A DNA stretch of 64,000 bases from Lepeophtheirus salmonis (GCF_016086655.4 NC_052143.2:23947886-24011885), one strand, 5' to 3'. Shown: positions 47,004 to 59,347, counted from the stretch's first letter. The notes: generated from the letters alone by a model not told the origin. Translations and numbers: made by a program.

Positions 47004-47370
47004 CTATTTCTTTTTTTGCTTTCTGTTTGTTTGATTCGGAAGGAAATATCTTGAGCCATACCTCTTGCTGCAGAGTCTTTGTCTTAAAGTTAGTAAATTT
47101 TGATACCATATATGTTGCATCTCATTTCTAACTTGATCAAAGAGTAATGATAATGCTACGATTTCTTCAGTTACGTACCCCAAATGGCTGAGAATGCCTT
47201 GATTGCTGCATCTACACATATTGTATTGATCTTAATATAACTGATCAAATTATTGACTATTATGAGATCATTCAAAGGTGTTGCTGAAGAAAGTGGAGCT
47301 ATAAACTACCAAGACAGGTAACTAAAAATAAAAAATCGTACTTTGTGATTTATTTTCTGGTGCTGTCGAC
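47004..47370 (-). pseudogene. Fragment of an unnamed transposase-like family (copy 2)
   Basis: Minus-strand pieces in two frames. First FIAPLSSATPLNDLIIVNNL (about 47350-47290) and VDAAIKAFS. Then an open run of 71 codons (47219-47004) with HLGYVTEEIVALSLLFDQVR and TLRQRLCSKRYGSRYFLPN. The order of an APL...NDL block, an alpha-helical linker and a Y-L-S/T-E-E-x-V-x-x-A-L-F-D block is the same as in the longer plus-strand relic at 54.2-55.5 kb. I believe proteins of this type occur in many copies in invertebrate genomes, usually unnamed, but cannot name the family. Only the C-terminal third is present. Confidence 0.5.
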
Positions 47371-48724
47371 TCAAAAATAAAATCTCCTTAGGTAATTCTT
47401 GACCTATATTTTTGCTAAACAGATTGATCTTTATTGCAAAAGAAACTTAGACACCCACTTATCTATGTCTAAGACATCATATCAGATAAACTGTCAAAAG
47501 GTCTATAAATATCATCTTCTTCTCTTCTAGTCTATCTTCCATAGATGTATAACTGAGGTCCTTGATATCAAAACAAAATAATGACTCGGGGTAAAGAATG
47601 GTTTAACCCAACACTCAAATATTGACAAAAACTACCAATGAACAAATTTCGAATACAAATTCGCCAATTATTAATACCTACTTGAAACAAAACAAAAATG
47701 AAAATTTACACACTACGCAGTAAAATTGGACATATGTACTAATTACTGTATTCGTATATGTGTTCACTGACGCTATTGCAGTAGTATAGAGTCAGCCATC
47801 TGCTTTTGATGATGATTTATAATTTGCACGGGGCTCTGCATGACTCTGCAATTGTGCTTATTTTTCTTGTTAGAATAGAAATACAATATTTACATTCTAA
47901 ATTTCAGTTTATATTATATTAACAGGATAATTAATAGCAAGAAAGGTTTTCCTTTTTTTTATTTTCTGTACTGAATATTAATAATGTGTCTATTATATTT
48001 CATAAACGGTCCAGGCGAAATCACTTATTGCTGTCTACAATAAAAAAAATCAGAGTCACAAAAAATCATAATATTTTTTGTTCATAGAAATATTTTATTT
48101 TAAAACATGTTATCTGTAAAAAAAAAACTATTACATATTCACTGTCAAATCTACTTCTCCTGGAGTTGCACACCTAATAAAATGGGCAGATAGCTTACAA
48201 ACTCTTTCTATGAACTTATTAACACATGAAAATTTGTCCAGTGAATTATCTCTTTCGATTCCTGAAGGTTATATTCTTAAAAAAACAAAAACTTATCAGA
48301 GGAAAGAATGGAATATCTTATGAAGAATATACATCCATTGCTTTCTTGTAATGAAGGGAAACAACTTTTTTTTTAAACCTATAAACAATGAAACAAACTT
48401 ATATTCACAGAATTAATAAATATTCATTTTTCTCAACATAACAATTTCTTGTCCACGTTCACTTCTTCTCTTACATCCATCACTTTAATCATAGATTTTT
48501 CATCATTTTTATTTTCTTCATTCAATTATTTAGGAGAAGATACTCCTTCAACATTATTGGTTAATTTATTACAAGGCACCACTCAACATTAAGTTGTTTA
48601 ATTTGTAATCCAGCCCATTTTGTTTGTACAACCAACTTATCAACTCCTTTTGATCCAGCACAAGGATTATCGCATCAATATGCAACTGACGTGTTTAAAT
48701 GATATTGAAAAAGTAAGAAAAAGT
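47371..48724. other. AT-rich non-coding stretch
   Basis: The N-terminal two-thirds of the family fragment at 47.0 kb would lie here on the minus strand. Only a vague KVRFFIF-like segment near 47380 is compatible. Confidence 0.35.
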
Positions 48725-48893
48725 GTTCTTCATGGGAAGGGTTTGATGTGCACTTTAAATATTTGAAGGAGGAGATAAAAAAATGAGTAATTTGCAAACA
48801 TTGCAGGAAAAAATATCTTAAAAAGTCCACAAAAGATTTATATGTACGAAGTACAACTGTTACCTCTAGATTGAGTTTACTGTACACCTTATG
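48725..48893 (+). pseudogene. Possible BED-type zinc finger relic
   Basis: Plus-strand codons read SSWEGFDVHFKYLKEEIKK, stop, VICKHCRKKYLKKSTK, then RSTTVTSRLSLLYTL. This fits the BED pattern W-x-H-F...C-x2-C...S-T-T-x-x-x-x-R-L, with the closing histidines lost. BED fingers bind DNA and start many hAT transposases. One internal stop. No transposase follows directly. Confidence 0.3.
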
Positions 48894-50879
48894 TCAATAT
48901 GGTTTGTTTTTTTTCAAATTTTTTAATAATTTGCTATTTGAAAATTATCTTTAGGGAATTACTTCTTTATTTCGAATTTTCAACAACAGTTATACCTCTA
49001 TATCAGTGGGTTCGTTGTTTTTTTCTCTTCATTTACGTATTCAATGTCATTTTTAACTTTGTTAAAAAATTAAAATAATTTTTTTCCTTGATGACTGACA
49101 TATTGTGATCGAAGATATTGCTTGCTATGATGTAATTTAGAATATTAAGCAAGTTCTATTGAAATAATTAATAAATGGAAAATTACCACAAAATTCGCTT
49201 CTAATAATTAATAATATCCTATATAACCCACTAACACATAAAAAATATAGTTTTCAATTTGCAAACCGATGGCTTAAACTATTTTTTAGTATTACAGGTG
49301 TTCTGTGGATGACATGGTGGTAGTTTTTAGCAATCCCACACTGCCCTTGGCCCAATCTGAGGTTGGAGGTTATTCAACCATATTTTAAGAGCCCCTAAGC
49401 TATTTATTCCTCCCTCCTTACGAATCTTCTCATTCAATTTCTCAGAAAATTGTACTGAATTTAAAATTTTAATAATATTAGTCACACTTGAAGTTACTAC
49501 CTTGGGGGATGGAACAAACAAATAACTTATATATTTGACATAAGTAGTAATAAGCAAATTTATTAAGTCTTGAAATTTGAACAAAATACGGGCAATTTTC
49601 CTTCATGTGAATTTTTCCAAGGGCAGTTTTTCTAATACCTAATATTTGGATAGTTTTCTTTTCTTTTTTATGAAATATAATCCATTGTTACGGAATTTTA
49701 AAAATTTGAGTACTTCGTTTCGATAAATTTCTGCATAAAAAACCGTTTTTTAACCTTCATATAGAGTTTCCTCAAGATTGAATTGCTGTGTAGGAAGTAC
49801 AAGCAAAAATTTAAAATCAATATAATAATTTTCATACTCAAAGGTGGGCTCAGAGCTATAAACGGTATTAAAATTCAATAAAAATTTATAAAAGACAAGA
49901 TTGAATGCGTAGTACCAAATTTGAGATACATTTCATATTAAGTAATACTAGAATTCAACATAAAATTTGAAAGGATCGTTAAAAAAGTCAAATATTGTTG
50001 ACTTGTGTTATCAATAAGATGACCGATAGCATAATTGACATTTTCAATACTTTTCATTTTTGTATCATGGATATGTTATTTATAAATTTTTCTTGTCTTC
50101 TTGAAAATCAATAATTTTATCATGGTTGTCATTACCAGCTGCTGAAAGAGACGGCGTCATAATTAACTAACTTTCTCTTTCAATTGATACAAAAATATAC
50201 ACTTTTTTTAATTAAAAAATATTATTTCATTCTTTATTCATCTATTATGTGTTTATTTTTCTATATAATACAATGATAATCATGATATGATTCATATAAC
50301 TTTATAATGTATAATTTGTGGTCTGTCAACAACCAAGGTATATGTTTCTCCAAAATAAGTCTAGAATACAAAATATTATATTGTATTATTCAATAAATTA
50401 ACTATCCACAACTCCTTTGTAAAAAATGTTGGAATTATTTTTTCGGAGGAGTATAAATTACACTTACAAAAAAAAGTTAAAAGTTCATTGACATAATTGA
50501 AGAAAAATCATTTAAATATTCTACATCCTTGAAAGACTTTATCAGACCCAAATAAAGACTTATGATTATATTTTTTGGTATCTCAATTTGAATATAAAAA
50601 CAGAAACGATAAAAGAAGGATCCAGAACGACTGAATGAATAAAAAAGAAACGTACAAGAAAAATATAAATACAGAGTGAACTCTAAATACTCTAAAATTT
50701 AAAAATATCAATAAATCCCTCAGATTGTTCAAGTCTTGCACTCTTCGCCATATTGCTTTTTTATTGCGTGTAAAGTTTTTCTGAGAAGGTCATATTCAAA
50801 TGACAAAATGATTGGATTTTGATCCAAAGAGGATCTAATTTGTCTCATACGATCTATTGAAAGGAAAAATCCGAGTCAT
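48894..50879. other. AT-rich stretch with an unrecognised 85-codon frame
   Basis: The minus frame 49584-49327 (ending GGINSLGALKIWLNNLQPQI then GPRAVWDC) has less biased composition than most chance frames, but I find no family for it. Confidence 0.35.
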
Positions 50880-51310
50880 TGATGATGAAGAGTGTTAGTA
50901 GCTGATCTTGTAAGACAGTCATTCTTTTTGTTCTCATGGGGTTCCAAAATAATAACATTGATTATGTAAGAATCCTTCTTCAGTTAGTTCTACAGCTGTG
51001 GGCCAATTATCCCTCAAGGAAAGATACTTATACCCTTCAAAAAGATGGATTTCCCATTAAAACGTCCAATATGATGCAAAAGTTGTGTGAAACTCATTTT
51101 CCTACCTTTCGGAACAACAACTATTAGGCTATATTCAGTGCATATTTGAATGTGATGGATTTTGATATTTGCTTTATTTTGGAGAAAAGGAACAGCAAAT
51201 AGACCCATTCCAATTTGGATATACTTTAAGCCTCCCAAATTAGAAATGGGGACAACATAACCATGGAGGTGGTTCGGGCCTACAGTTTCGCCTTACTTAA
51301 AAGACTCAAG
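50880..51310 (+). pseudogene. Tc1/mariner transposase C-terminal half
   Basis: Open run of 63 codons (50936-51127): DYVRILLQLVLQLWANYPS, then DTYTLQKDGFPIKTS, then MQKLCETHFPTF. It fits the family blocks Y-x-x-L-x-x-x-V-x-P-W...F-Q-x-D-G-A-P-x-H...W-x...x-F-P-x-F-W. The aspartate of QKDG is the second catalytic residue. The WPPxSPDLNPLD block is worn (NVMDFDICFILEKRNSK near 51150-51200) and is followed by THSNLDIL and ITMEVVRAYSFALLKRL to about 51310. First catalytic aspartate and DNA-binding domain not seen. It differs from the 14/57/58-kb family. Confidence 0.65.
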
Positions 51311-53145
51311 GTTGTAATTTCTTCAAATGTACATAATTTGGTTGTCTTTTAACATAAATAAAAGAATTATATATAATTATTCATTTTAAAATATGTAAGG
51401 TCTACCATGTAGTTATGTTATAAGGGAATATAAATTTCACAATACCGTGGGATTGATACTCACGTCAGGATATTTATAGTAAAAATTAACTGAAAGTACT
51501 TGAAGAAAATACACACGAGCTTCAAGGGATGAGAACTAAATTATCAAAAATTACAAATATTAGTTTTATTAGTATCACAGAAGTCTAATACTTAACAACA
51601 GAGAAAATGAGACTGTTGAAATGAATTTTTCAGATTCATTATATTGTAAAAATTAGAAAACACCATAATTATAAGGAAAGATAGAGTTTTTATGCTTAAT
51701 TATTTAAATTAAATATTTGATTTACGACAATTTGTCTCTCTTCCTACGACGTAATACATAAAAATGATAAAATAGAATAGAAGAATGATGGTGATCCATC
51801 GAATCAAAGAACTTACAACTCTGTAAAAAATGTTTGGGTAATAGATATGGAAGTGTAAGTTACAATTGTGGAGAACTTGCCTATTGCTGAAGGCTTTACT
51901 CCATCAAATATACTATATTTTTTTTGTTGAAAGACCTGTATGAATTGGACACAATTTTTAGAAATAAACATTATCCAAAGTTATACGCCTTAAAATATAT
52001 TATAAGCTATTTAAAACATTTCCATCTTGATATATCATTTGTAGTAGGAAATAAACTTTATAAATTCTTATTGAGTTTACTGATAATAAAAATATATATG
52101 TTAGGGTATAAGAGGGATATCTTATCATTGAACTATAAGAATAAACAGTTTTTTATTTACAAAGAAAATAAAATAAATAAATATAAATTGAGTTCTGCCA
52201 TGTCTATATCTAATATAAGAAGTATATATAATATCCTTTTAAGAGTCAAATCCTGTATTTTCATATATTAAATAATTTTTTTCGGCTTTGAAATAATTTT
52301 TATCGAGATGTAAATTCATCAAAGAAGAAGGACAAAGAAATAAAAAGTGATCAATATTTAAAAAAAAAGTATTGTGATGATAAATCATACAGTATATTCC
52401 TCCAATAGAAATGATTTGTGGAGTAAAAATGTTTAGTATGATATACATAGTATTTTCTTTGCATTACTTAACCCAAAGGTGGGCTAACTACAACCATCGA
52501 CTGTTTTCTGTACAACCTGCAAAAGCTTGTAGCAAATACTACTGAAAATTATTATAACTGAATAAAATCACACTAATATTAATTATAGTTAGTACGGAGC
52601 AATAAAACTATTGTTACTTCTAAACAGCGTAGATTTGAGATTGTTCCGATAAAATTTATAGCCACTAATTAGTAAAAACATTCCTGCTAAATGTCGTAAT
52701 AAAAAATGACAAAACCTACTGACGCTCTTGAATGAAAAACTGCGGAAGATAAAGGATAGTACACTGTTTATCCAATTCTTTTTTCTCTTTCCACTAAAGC
52801 TGTGATTAATATATTATTAACAATAAATTATAGAATAAGAAAAGTACAATTAATTAGAATATTCACAGTTGTGCATCTAATAAATTAATTTACATTTTTT
52901 AGGCTTAGTTAGTATATCTCGTTGCCATAGAGACTATCCAGAATTGTATTATTTACTAAATTAGGTAGTAAGGTTTTGCTTGTATTTGACATTATTTTCT
53001 GTTCATATTTGTACTTATTGGAATAAATTGATAATCAATGCAGCAAATGATTAACCAGACTATACTCAATTAGAGCTCGTTGGAGTTAAAGTTATATATA
53101 TATTTATTTATTTGATTTGTTATGTGTTGCTGTGTTTAGTAATTA
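51311..53145. other. AT-rich non-coding stretch
   Basis: A 115-codon plus frame at 51924-52271 is very rich in Tyr/Ile/Lys/Leu as expected of AT-rich noise and matches nothing I know. Confidence 0.45.
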
Positions 53146-54060
53146 ACTTTGAAACGTCACTCTCAAAAAAACCAAAACCTTAATTTTACAAATTGACTGT
53201 TTTATTTGCCATGAAATTGCAAAACACAACAAGACATTTGTAGATGAAGAACTTATTAGAAATGGTATGATTGATACTGCCAGTATTGTGTGTCCGGAAG
53301 CTAAATCGAAAGTAGAAAGTATATCTCTTTTATGAATTACTCTTCTTCGTCTCATAGATTCAATTGTATTGAATATTTAAAATATTATCGAAAGCTAGTA
53401 CTGATTTTAACTGGTTTCCGATTGTTTTTGATTAAAATACTGATCTTTAGAACAATGCTCAGTTACTCATTTACATAAGAAAAATGGAAAGAAAAACTTA
53501 AATATTAAATAAGCATTGCTATGAAAGGAGTGCCTCAAGGACACTATTATTAGAAAATATGTGTACAAAAGTTTCCTAAGCAGTTTTATTAGGTTAGAAT
53601 CAAGTTTTTGTAAATTTACAAGTATTGCAACAGATGGCACACTTACACTCATACGTAAGCAGGAGTGGGCTTGTGAGACGTCTGAACGATAAAATAAAGG
53701 AAGATTTTTAACTGCATCATAGATCAAGAAATCAATTATGTTATGATTGACTGATACATGTAGTAAATTCAATAAGAGCACACGGTTGAAACGCCGGAAA
53801 TTTCGAAGTTTATTGGAAGATATCAATGTGGATTTTCACTTAGATCTTATTACACAAATGTGCTCTGGTTCAAGATGGGAAAAGTGTTAAAAAGAGTGGG
53901 GAGATCCAAACCGAAATTTTATGTTTTTCAAAATGGCAGATATTTTTTCTACAAAATATGATTCTTTTTTTTAATTGTATTGGTACTTAATATGGGATAT
54001 GAATTTAGCCCATTTATCGGTCTGCAAAGGTATCTTAAAATCAAAGCGCCCACTATGAAG
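53146..54060 (+). pseudogene. hAT transposase relic (GTF2IRD2/ZBED-like)
   Basis: Plus-strand, frames alternating. FETSLSKKPKP (53147) begins a segment that continues with FCHEIAKHNKTFVDEELIRN (family: hexa-/AHKLAKxGKPFxDGEFI), IVCPEAKSKVESISLL, STDFNWFPIVFD and NAQLLIYIR (family: WFSLALDESTD...AQLxIFIRG). Then CKFTSIATDGTLTLI (family: TTDGAPAM), VNSIRAHG and FRSLLEDINVDFHLDL with SGSRW (family: VxxVNFIRARGLNHRQFxxLLxDI...VRWLSRG). Each block falls in family order and spacing. Many stops and shifts make it non-functional. The N-terminal zinc finger and C-terminal dimerisation region are not visible. It is directly followed on the same strand by another transposase-like relic. Confidence 0.65.
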
Positions 54061-54169
54061 CATAATTTCTGATATACATATCTGGAGTACTTATGTTTAC
54101 ACTTAGTATCCATTTAGTATAGAACTCTACACATAATATATTTATACAATGTAATATTAAGGAGGGAGA

Positions 54170-55485
54170 AGAACTAGGTTCTACAGAATCAAATATTAAA
54201 AGAGGAAGAAAAACTTAAATTACTGCAGAAGTTGCATTAGCTCTTGACCACACAAAAGTGCCTAATAGAAAAGATGTTATTATAATAGAAGAATCAGTCA
54301 AATTATGGACGAAAAAATTTATAAACTTGATCTTAACCAAAGTACTATTCGTCATAAAAGAATTGAATATAGACTTTAAAAAATCAAAAAAATAATAAGA
54401 AAAACTACCAATGTAACATTCATCTGGTAATCCATTGGGATGGTAAAATGATGACCAATCTAATTAGAAAAAATATGACCGATCATCTCCCAATAATACT
54501 TTCTGGAAGATGAATTTTAAAATTCCTTTGTGTTCCCTAGCTTCCATCTGGTACAGGTGAGAGGGAAGCTACAGCAACTTTTAAAGCCGTTCAAAATTGG
54601 GGAGTAGCAAGCAATATTAAAGGTATCTGTTTTGATACAATTAGCTCAAACACAGGTAAAAAAGATCGAACTTGTTTTTTATAAGAGAAAATGCTGCATA
54701 AAAAGTTATTAGACATCATATTATAGAATTAATAATAAGCTCAGTTTTTAATCCATGCATCTACTGAAGTTTACTCTTCAAAAGATTCAAAAAATGTGGC
54801 TAATGATAGACAAAACTAATTCCAAGCCTTGAACTGTACATAGTGAAATAAATTGTCATACTGAAGAATATACGCGAATAAATAATCAGTTTTGTCTACA
54901 ATCATCTTCAACGAAGAAGATTATAAATAATTTTTGGAACTTGCAATAATATTTCTTCGTGACACTCCAAAACGGGGAATAAAATTTATATATCCCGGTC
55001 CAATACACCACTCTCGTTGGTAGTCTAAAGTATCGTATTGCTCAAAAATTTGATAATTTCAAGTCACAATTGAAATTAAATTCTAGAGAGGAACAAGGAT
55101 TGCGGGATATTTGTATCTTTAATGTACGAATATACTTGAAAGCATGAATCTCAGCTCCTTCAGACTCAGATACTCCATTTAATTATTTGAATTTGATGAA
55201 ATCACTGAATAATCTGGAATCAATATTCTAATTTCAAAAACGGTATTTCAAACCATTTATGGTATTTATCTGAAGAGTTTGTTGGTTTTGCTCTATTTGA
55301 TTGTCGATTGAGTTTGGCCCGAAAAAGAAACATTATTTTGAATGAAAAAATATGGAAAAACAAGACCAAAATTCAACAAAAAAATTATTTATAAAAATTT
55401 AACAGACTTAAATTCAAAGAAAATCATTGAGATGCTAAAACTAAGAGCAGAGTTTTTAAAAGCTGTTTCAAAATTGTAGCTGAAA
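54170..55485 (+). pseudogene. Unnamed transposase-like family, near full-length relic (copy 1)
   Basis: About 1.3 kb of decayed coding sequence on the plus strand. In order: ESNIKRGRKT then ITAEVALALDHTKVPNRKDV (54190-54290), LNQSTIRHKRIEYRL, IHWDGKMMTNLIRKNMTDHL (about 54440-54490), LPSGTGEREATATFKAVQNW then GVASNIKGICFDTISSNTG (about 54545-54655), VIRHHIIELIISS, FLRDTPKRGIKFIYPGPIHH (about 54950-55010), REEQGLRDICIFNVRIYLK, and NHLWYLSEEFVGFALFD then RLSLARKRNII (about 55245-55335). The order IHWDGK...CFDT-S-NTG...HHIIEL suggests an RNase H-fold transposase with spread acidic residues. I recall similar, usually unannotated, multicopy proteins in copepods, Daphnia and cnidarians, but cannot name the family. 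Dozens of lesions. A C-terminal piece of a second copy lies at 47.0 kb. Confidence 0.5.
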
Positions 55486-57254
55486 GAAAAAATATATTTA
55501 TTTAGGATACCTTAGTATATCAAACATATTACTCATAAAAAAGGATAACCATTTATTTATATGCAAATTGTATAATAATGCTTAATTGAGTAAAAAAATA
55601 TTATTTTTATTATATAAATTATCTTATCTTAATATCACAAACAGCAAAATAAATAATTATTAAGGATAATAGAGTATCACTTTTTTGTTAAAATATCAAC
55701 ATTAAAATTACATTTACCAATTTCAATAAAAAAAACTAATTGTCATTCTAAATTTCTAACAATTCAACCAAATGAAAATGTGTCATGAAGTTTGGATGTT
55801 TTGTAAGGGGGGAAAAAAATTGCACGTTATACGTTCTATACTGTAATGCTTTTATAATTTTTGTCTTTCCTTTTGACATATCGCAAAAGATAAATTAATT
55901 ACATACAAAAATACAAGATAAAGATGTATTTGCTCATGAAATCTCGAATGAAGCTTAAACTTTTTCCCAATAGTTGAAAGAGCAATACTTTCTTCATGAC
56001 CCACTTTTGAAAACACAAACGTGCGTAACACAAGAATTGTAAGAGAATTACGTCTCTTGTCTGTTTGATTTCAATACAACAGAATACCAGTTTAATTTAC
56101 AAAGCTCAATTGTTGCATTTGATACTGAAACAAAAAATTAAAAATTTGAAGCTAGACCTGATTTATTTGATTTCGAATATCTCATTAAAGAAAATGAGTA
56201 AAAGCAAATAACTGATTGAATTTTGTGCAAATTATTAAGTTAAATAAATTTTAAAATCTCAAAACTTTATAAGAATAATATATGATACTTGCATCATTGT
56301 ACATTTCCGAGCGGAATTTGTTGATACTAAAAATTAACAAATCAAAGAAAAAGTTACTCACTTAAGCCTTCCATTTCTTTTAAGAAACAACACAAACAAC
56401 TTCAACCCTAATGTGGACACGTTGGTTAATAATTGTGCCCAAATACACACATTTCATTTATTCTCCCACTTCTGATGCTGGGGTGTTACATAATTTTTTG
56501 GAATGCATACTTGAAATAAATATTTTGCTAATCTATAATTATTTAAAATATATATAAATAGTGTGGTCCTCAGACAATGCTTACTTCTGAATGCGCCCCT
56601 TGACCTAGAAAAAATCCCAACCATGCTTAAAAAAGAAGAAAGAAACATGTCAGGAAATTATATGATAAATTGTTAAGAAAGTTGTTCCCTCCAACTGTAG
56701 GATTATGTCAGGGATAAAATAGATCATTGGTATCCATTTTGTTTAGTAGTGAGAAATTGAGTCTCTGTGTGATAATGACAAGCAATTAAATATTTCAACT
56801 GATAAAAAATGAAATATTTAGTTTTTAATAACTATAACCAGACATTTTTGATAGAAAAAAAGGTATCTACCAATTTGTATCTAAAATCATCGTTTTAATT
56901 CATACAGATAATCTAGGGACAAGTTTAAGGGCGCCAAGATCCATAATGAATGGTTTGGGAAAATACTGTATTTACAAAATATGAGCATGAGACAATTTTA
57001 AATATTTTTTTTTCTATAAGTTATTCCATTTCTCCCCCTGAAATTATATTAGAGGTAGCTAATATTAACACTAGTGTTAGCTCTGTAATACCGTATGTCT
57101 TGCTCCCGTCTTGCCCTTGCACTCTTACAAAAATTCCATCACTATTTACACTTATTACTCCTCAATCAATGCTCTGTATTACACTTCATCATACCCTTTA
57201 CACTAAGAGGTTACCCCCTCCAGACTGAAATAATAATAGTAACAGCCTCGGAAA
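55486..57254. other. AT-rich stretch with a 14-bp palindrome
   Basis: A perfect palindrome TAACACTAGTGTTA lies at 57066-57079 inside an unrecognised 92-codon plus frame (56950-57228). Otherwise nothing seen. Confidence 0.4.
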
Positions 57255-57548
57255 ATAAATCTGAGATCTCTTAATGATTAATGTAGCCGCTCTTAGCGGT
57301 TACGATGGTTTCCAGGCGGGGGTGGAAGGCCTAGCAACCTCTGCAGATTTATACTGGCGTCCCAGTAATAGAAAATTCATCAAATCAGGTTCAAGTGTCA
57401 TTTTTTGGAATTCTACATCAGCCAAAGAGCTCAAATTTGATTTTTTTTAATAATTAACTGTTGCTTTCGAAATATGTATGAATTTCAATCACTCAGCCTT
57501 CCTTAATTAATTGAATTAGTCAGTGTTTAGATTTCAGTGGACCACACA
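57255..57548 (-). mobile_element. Internally deleted Tc1-like element (copy B, MITE-like)
   Basis: The minus strand begins GTGTGGTCCACTGAAATC at 57548 and matches the 5' end of copy C (GTGGTCCATTGAAAAG) through the leader (TTCAATTAATTAAGG, TGATTGAAATT, GAGCTCTTTG). It reaches the start of the transposase ORF, then jumps to the C-terminal coding end (CTTCCACCCCCGCCTGGAA, CATTAATCATTAAGAG). Nearly all of the transposase is deleted, giving about 0.3 kb. Confidence 0.7.
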
Positions 57549-58082
57549 GTATTGTTCATAACTACACATTGAAATTGATGCTATTTATAAAAAACGTTCA
57601 AAAAGATGATAATCTTTCAATAGTAATACACAAATTGCGAAAATATAATTGAATTTCTGCAAGGAAATGTATGTATGATAAAATCTTTAAATACAAATCT
57701 TTCAATTACACTATACCCACATATTTTATATTTTATTTTTTCTCCATTGAAAATGTATTCAAATATCGACATTCATTCATATGTTTGTACTACGCATACA
57801 TAAACACAAAAATCCCAAATAAATTGAAAAATTGCTCATGTGTAACAATTTAAGTATAAATTGTTAGTTGTTTATTTTACAACTTGTGAGTCAGTCTTAA
57901 AGTAATAGGTTAATATATTAAGCGTTCTATGATTGTTGATGGACAGATGCATGTCTTTAATGTGATGATAAAATATACATCATTGGAAGGTCTAAAGTCT
58001 AATTTTACTTTACTATATTTAGAAAGGAGGGAACTTAAATAATATCCTTCACTTCTCTAATTTATTGACTGAGGTATACCAT

Positions 58083-58961
58083 GTGGTCCATTGAAAAGTT
58101 AACACTTTATAATTCAATAATTAATGAAGTTTTGAGTGATTGAAATTAATTCATATTTCGATATGTTGAGTTGGGGGGTACCCCCAACCTAAGGCATAAA
58201 CAATTAATTACAAAACAAAACAAACCTGAGCTCTCGCTCTCTAGCTAACGTAAGAGTCGAACAAAATGACATTTGAACGTGATCAACAGATTTCCATTCT
58301 TGCACTCCAAGGAGTTGGCGTCTCCAAGATCAACGTCTACGCCATCATCAAGTACAAAACTTTGGAGAGGAAGAAGGGCTTTGTCGAAAAGGCCAAAATG
58401 GACCGGGATGGCTTTAAGAAAACAGCCAAGGTTAATCCCCTAAAGTATATTTCCCCCATGCAAAAGATCTCGGGTTATCATACCAGAATGTCCAGGGAGC
58501 TATCAAAAAAGTTGAAGGAAAGAGCATTGTGAGGCTTGAGAGGCTACTTTTTGACACCAGAAATGAAAAAAAAACACATCTCCACCGTTGCATGACTCTT
58601 TTGAATGAGTCTGTTGATTTTTTTAATAGGTTTGTCGCAATACAGCCCTGATGTCAACCCCCTCGACTACATATTTAGGATACATGTCGAGGAGAAGGCC
58701 TGCAGTGTCCTTCATCGAAAGCCTAAGGCCCTCAAAGCCACTGTCACTGGAACGCCACGACGGAGCACTGCCGGTACCAGCCCTTATACTGCCGCCACCT
58801 GGAATCCATCATTGTTGCTAAGGGTGGGTACATTAATGATTAAGTGAGCTCAGACACTTATCTATTTATAGTATTAATTATATTGAATGATATTGTAAAT
58901 TAATAAATTATATTTTGTTGAAACTTAACATTCAAAGTGATCAGATTTTCCTGGACCACTC
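58083..58961 (+). mobile_element. Tc1-like transposon with partial transposase (copy C)
   Basis: It is bounded by inverted ends GTGGTCCATTGAAAA (58083) and its counterpart TTTTCCTGGACCAC (to 58959), with TA next to both ends, as Tc1/mariner elements require. The ORF starts at 58266: MTFERDQQISILALQGVGVS then KINVYAIIKYK is the first helix-turn-helix, where the wild-type second helix appears shortened. NPLKYISPMQKISGYHTRMS then RELSKKLKERAL is the second DNA-binding helix region. After a stop and a gap the frame resumes with SPDVNPLDYIFRIHVEEKAC (58645-58705), just before the last catalytic residue, then ends in another frame with RHLESIIVAKGGYIND. The two first catalytic aspartates are deleted. 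It is the best preserved of three copies (also 14.3 and 57.3 kb). Confidence 0.8.
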
Positions 58962-59347
58962 ATTAGAACATTTTTATGTGACGTCCGTATAGTGATGTCG
59001 GCAATTTTTGGGCTCTATTCATCCAAGTTTTTTAACAATGAAAACCCTTTTTTAATTAACATTCAGGAAAGTAGTGAGCTATTGTATATCAAAAAGGGAT
59101 CACAAATAAAACGACTAAAATCTATCCCTCTATTGCCTATTTTTACATCATATCTCAACATAATAAACATTAAAAGAAGTTATTACTCCGTTATACAATC
59201 TTATGTTCATATTGTATGTAGGTGAACATTAATTATATTATTACAGTGGAAAGAATAATGTTTTTTTATAGTTATCCTACTTTTTACGCCCTTAATCGAT
59301 CTAAAAACAGTTAAGTGTACACATTTAGCTATTTTTAGTACATACTA

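Noticed and set aside
51924..52271. 115-codon plus-strand open frame
   Set aside because: At this base composition a few open frames of about 100 codons are expected in 64 kb by chance. The residues are almost only those encoded by AT-rich codons and no motif is visible.
53467..53826. 119-codon minus-strand open frame
   Set aside because: It is antisense to the hAT transposase blocks.
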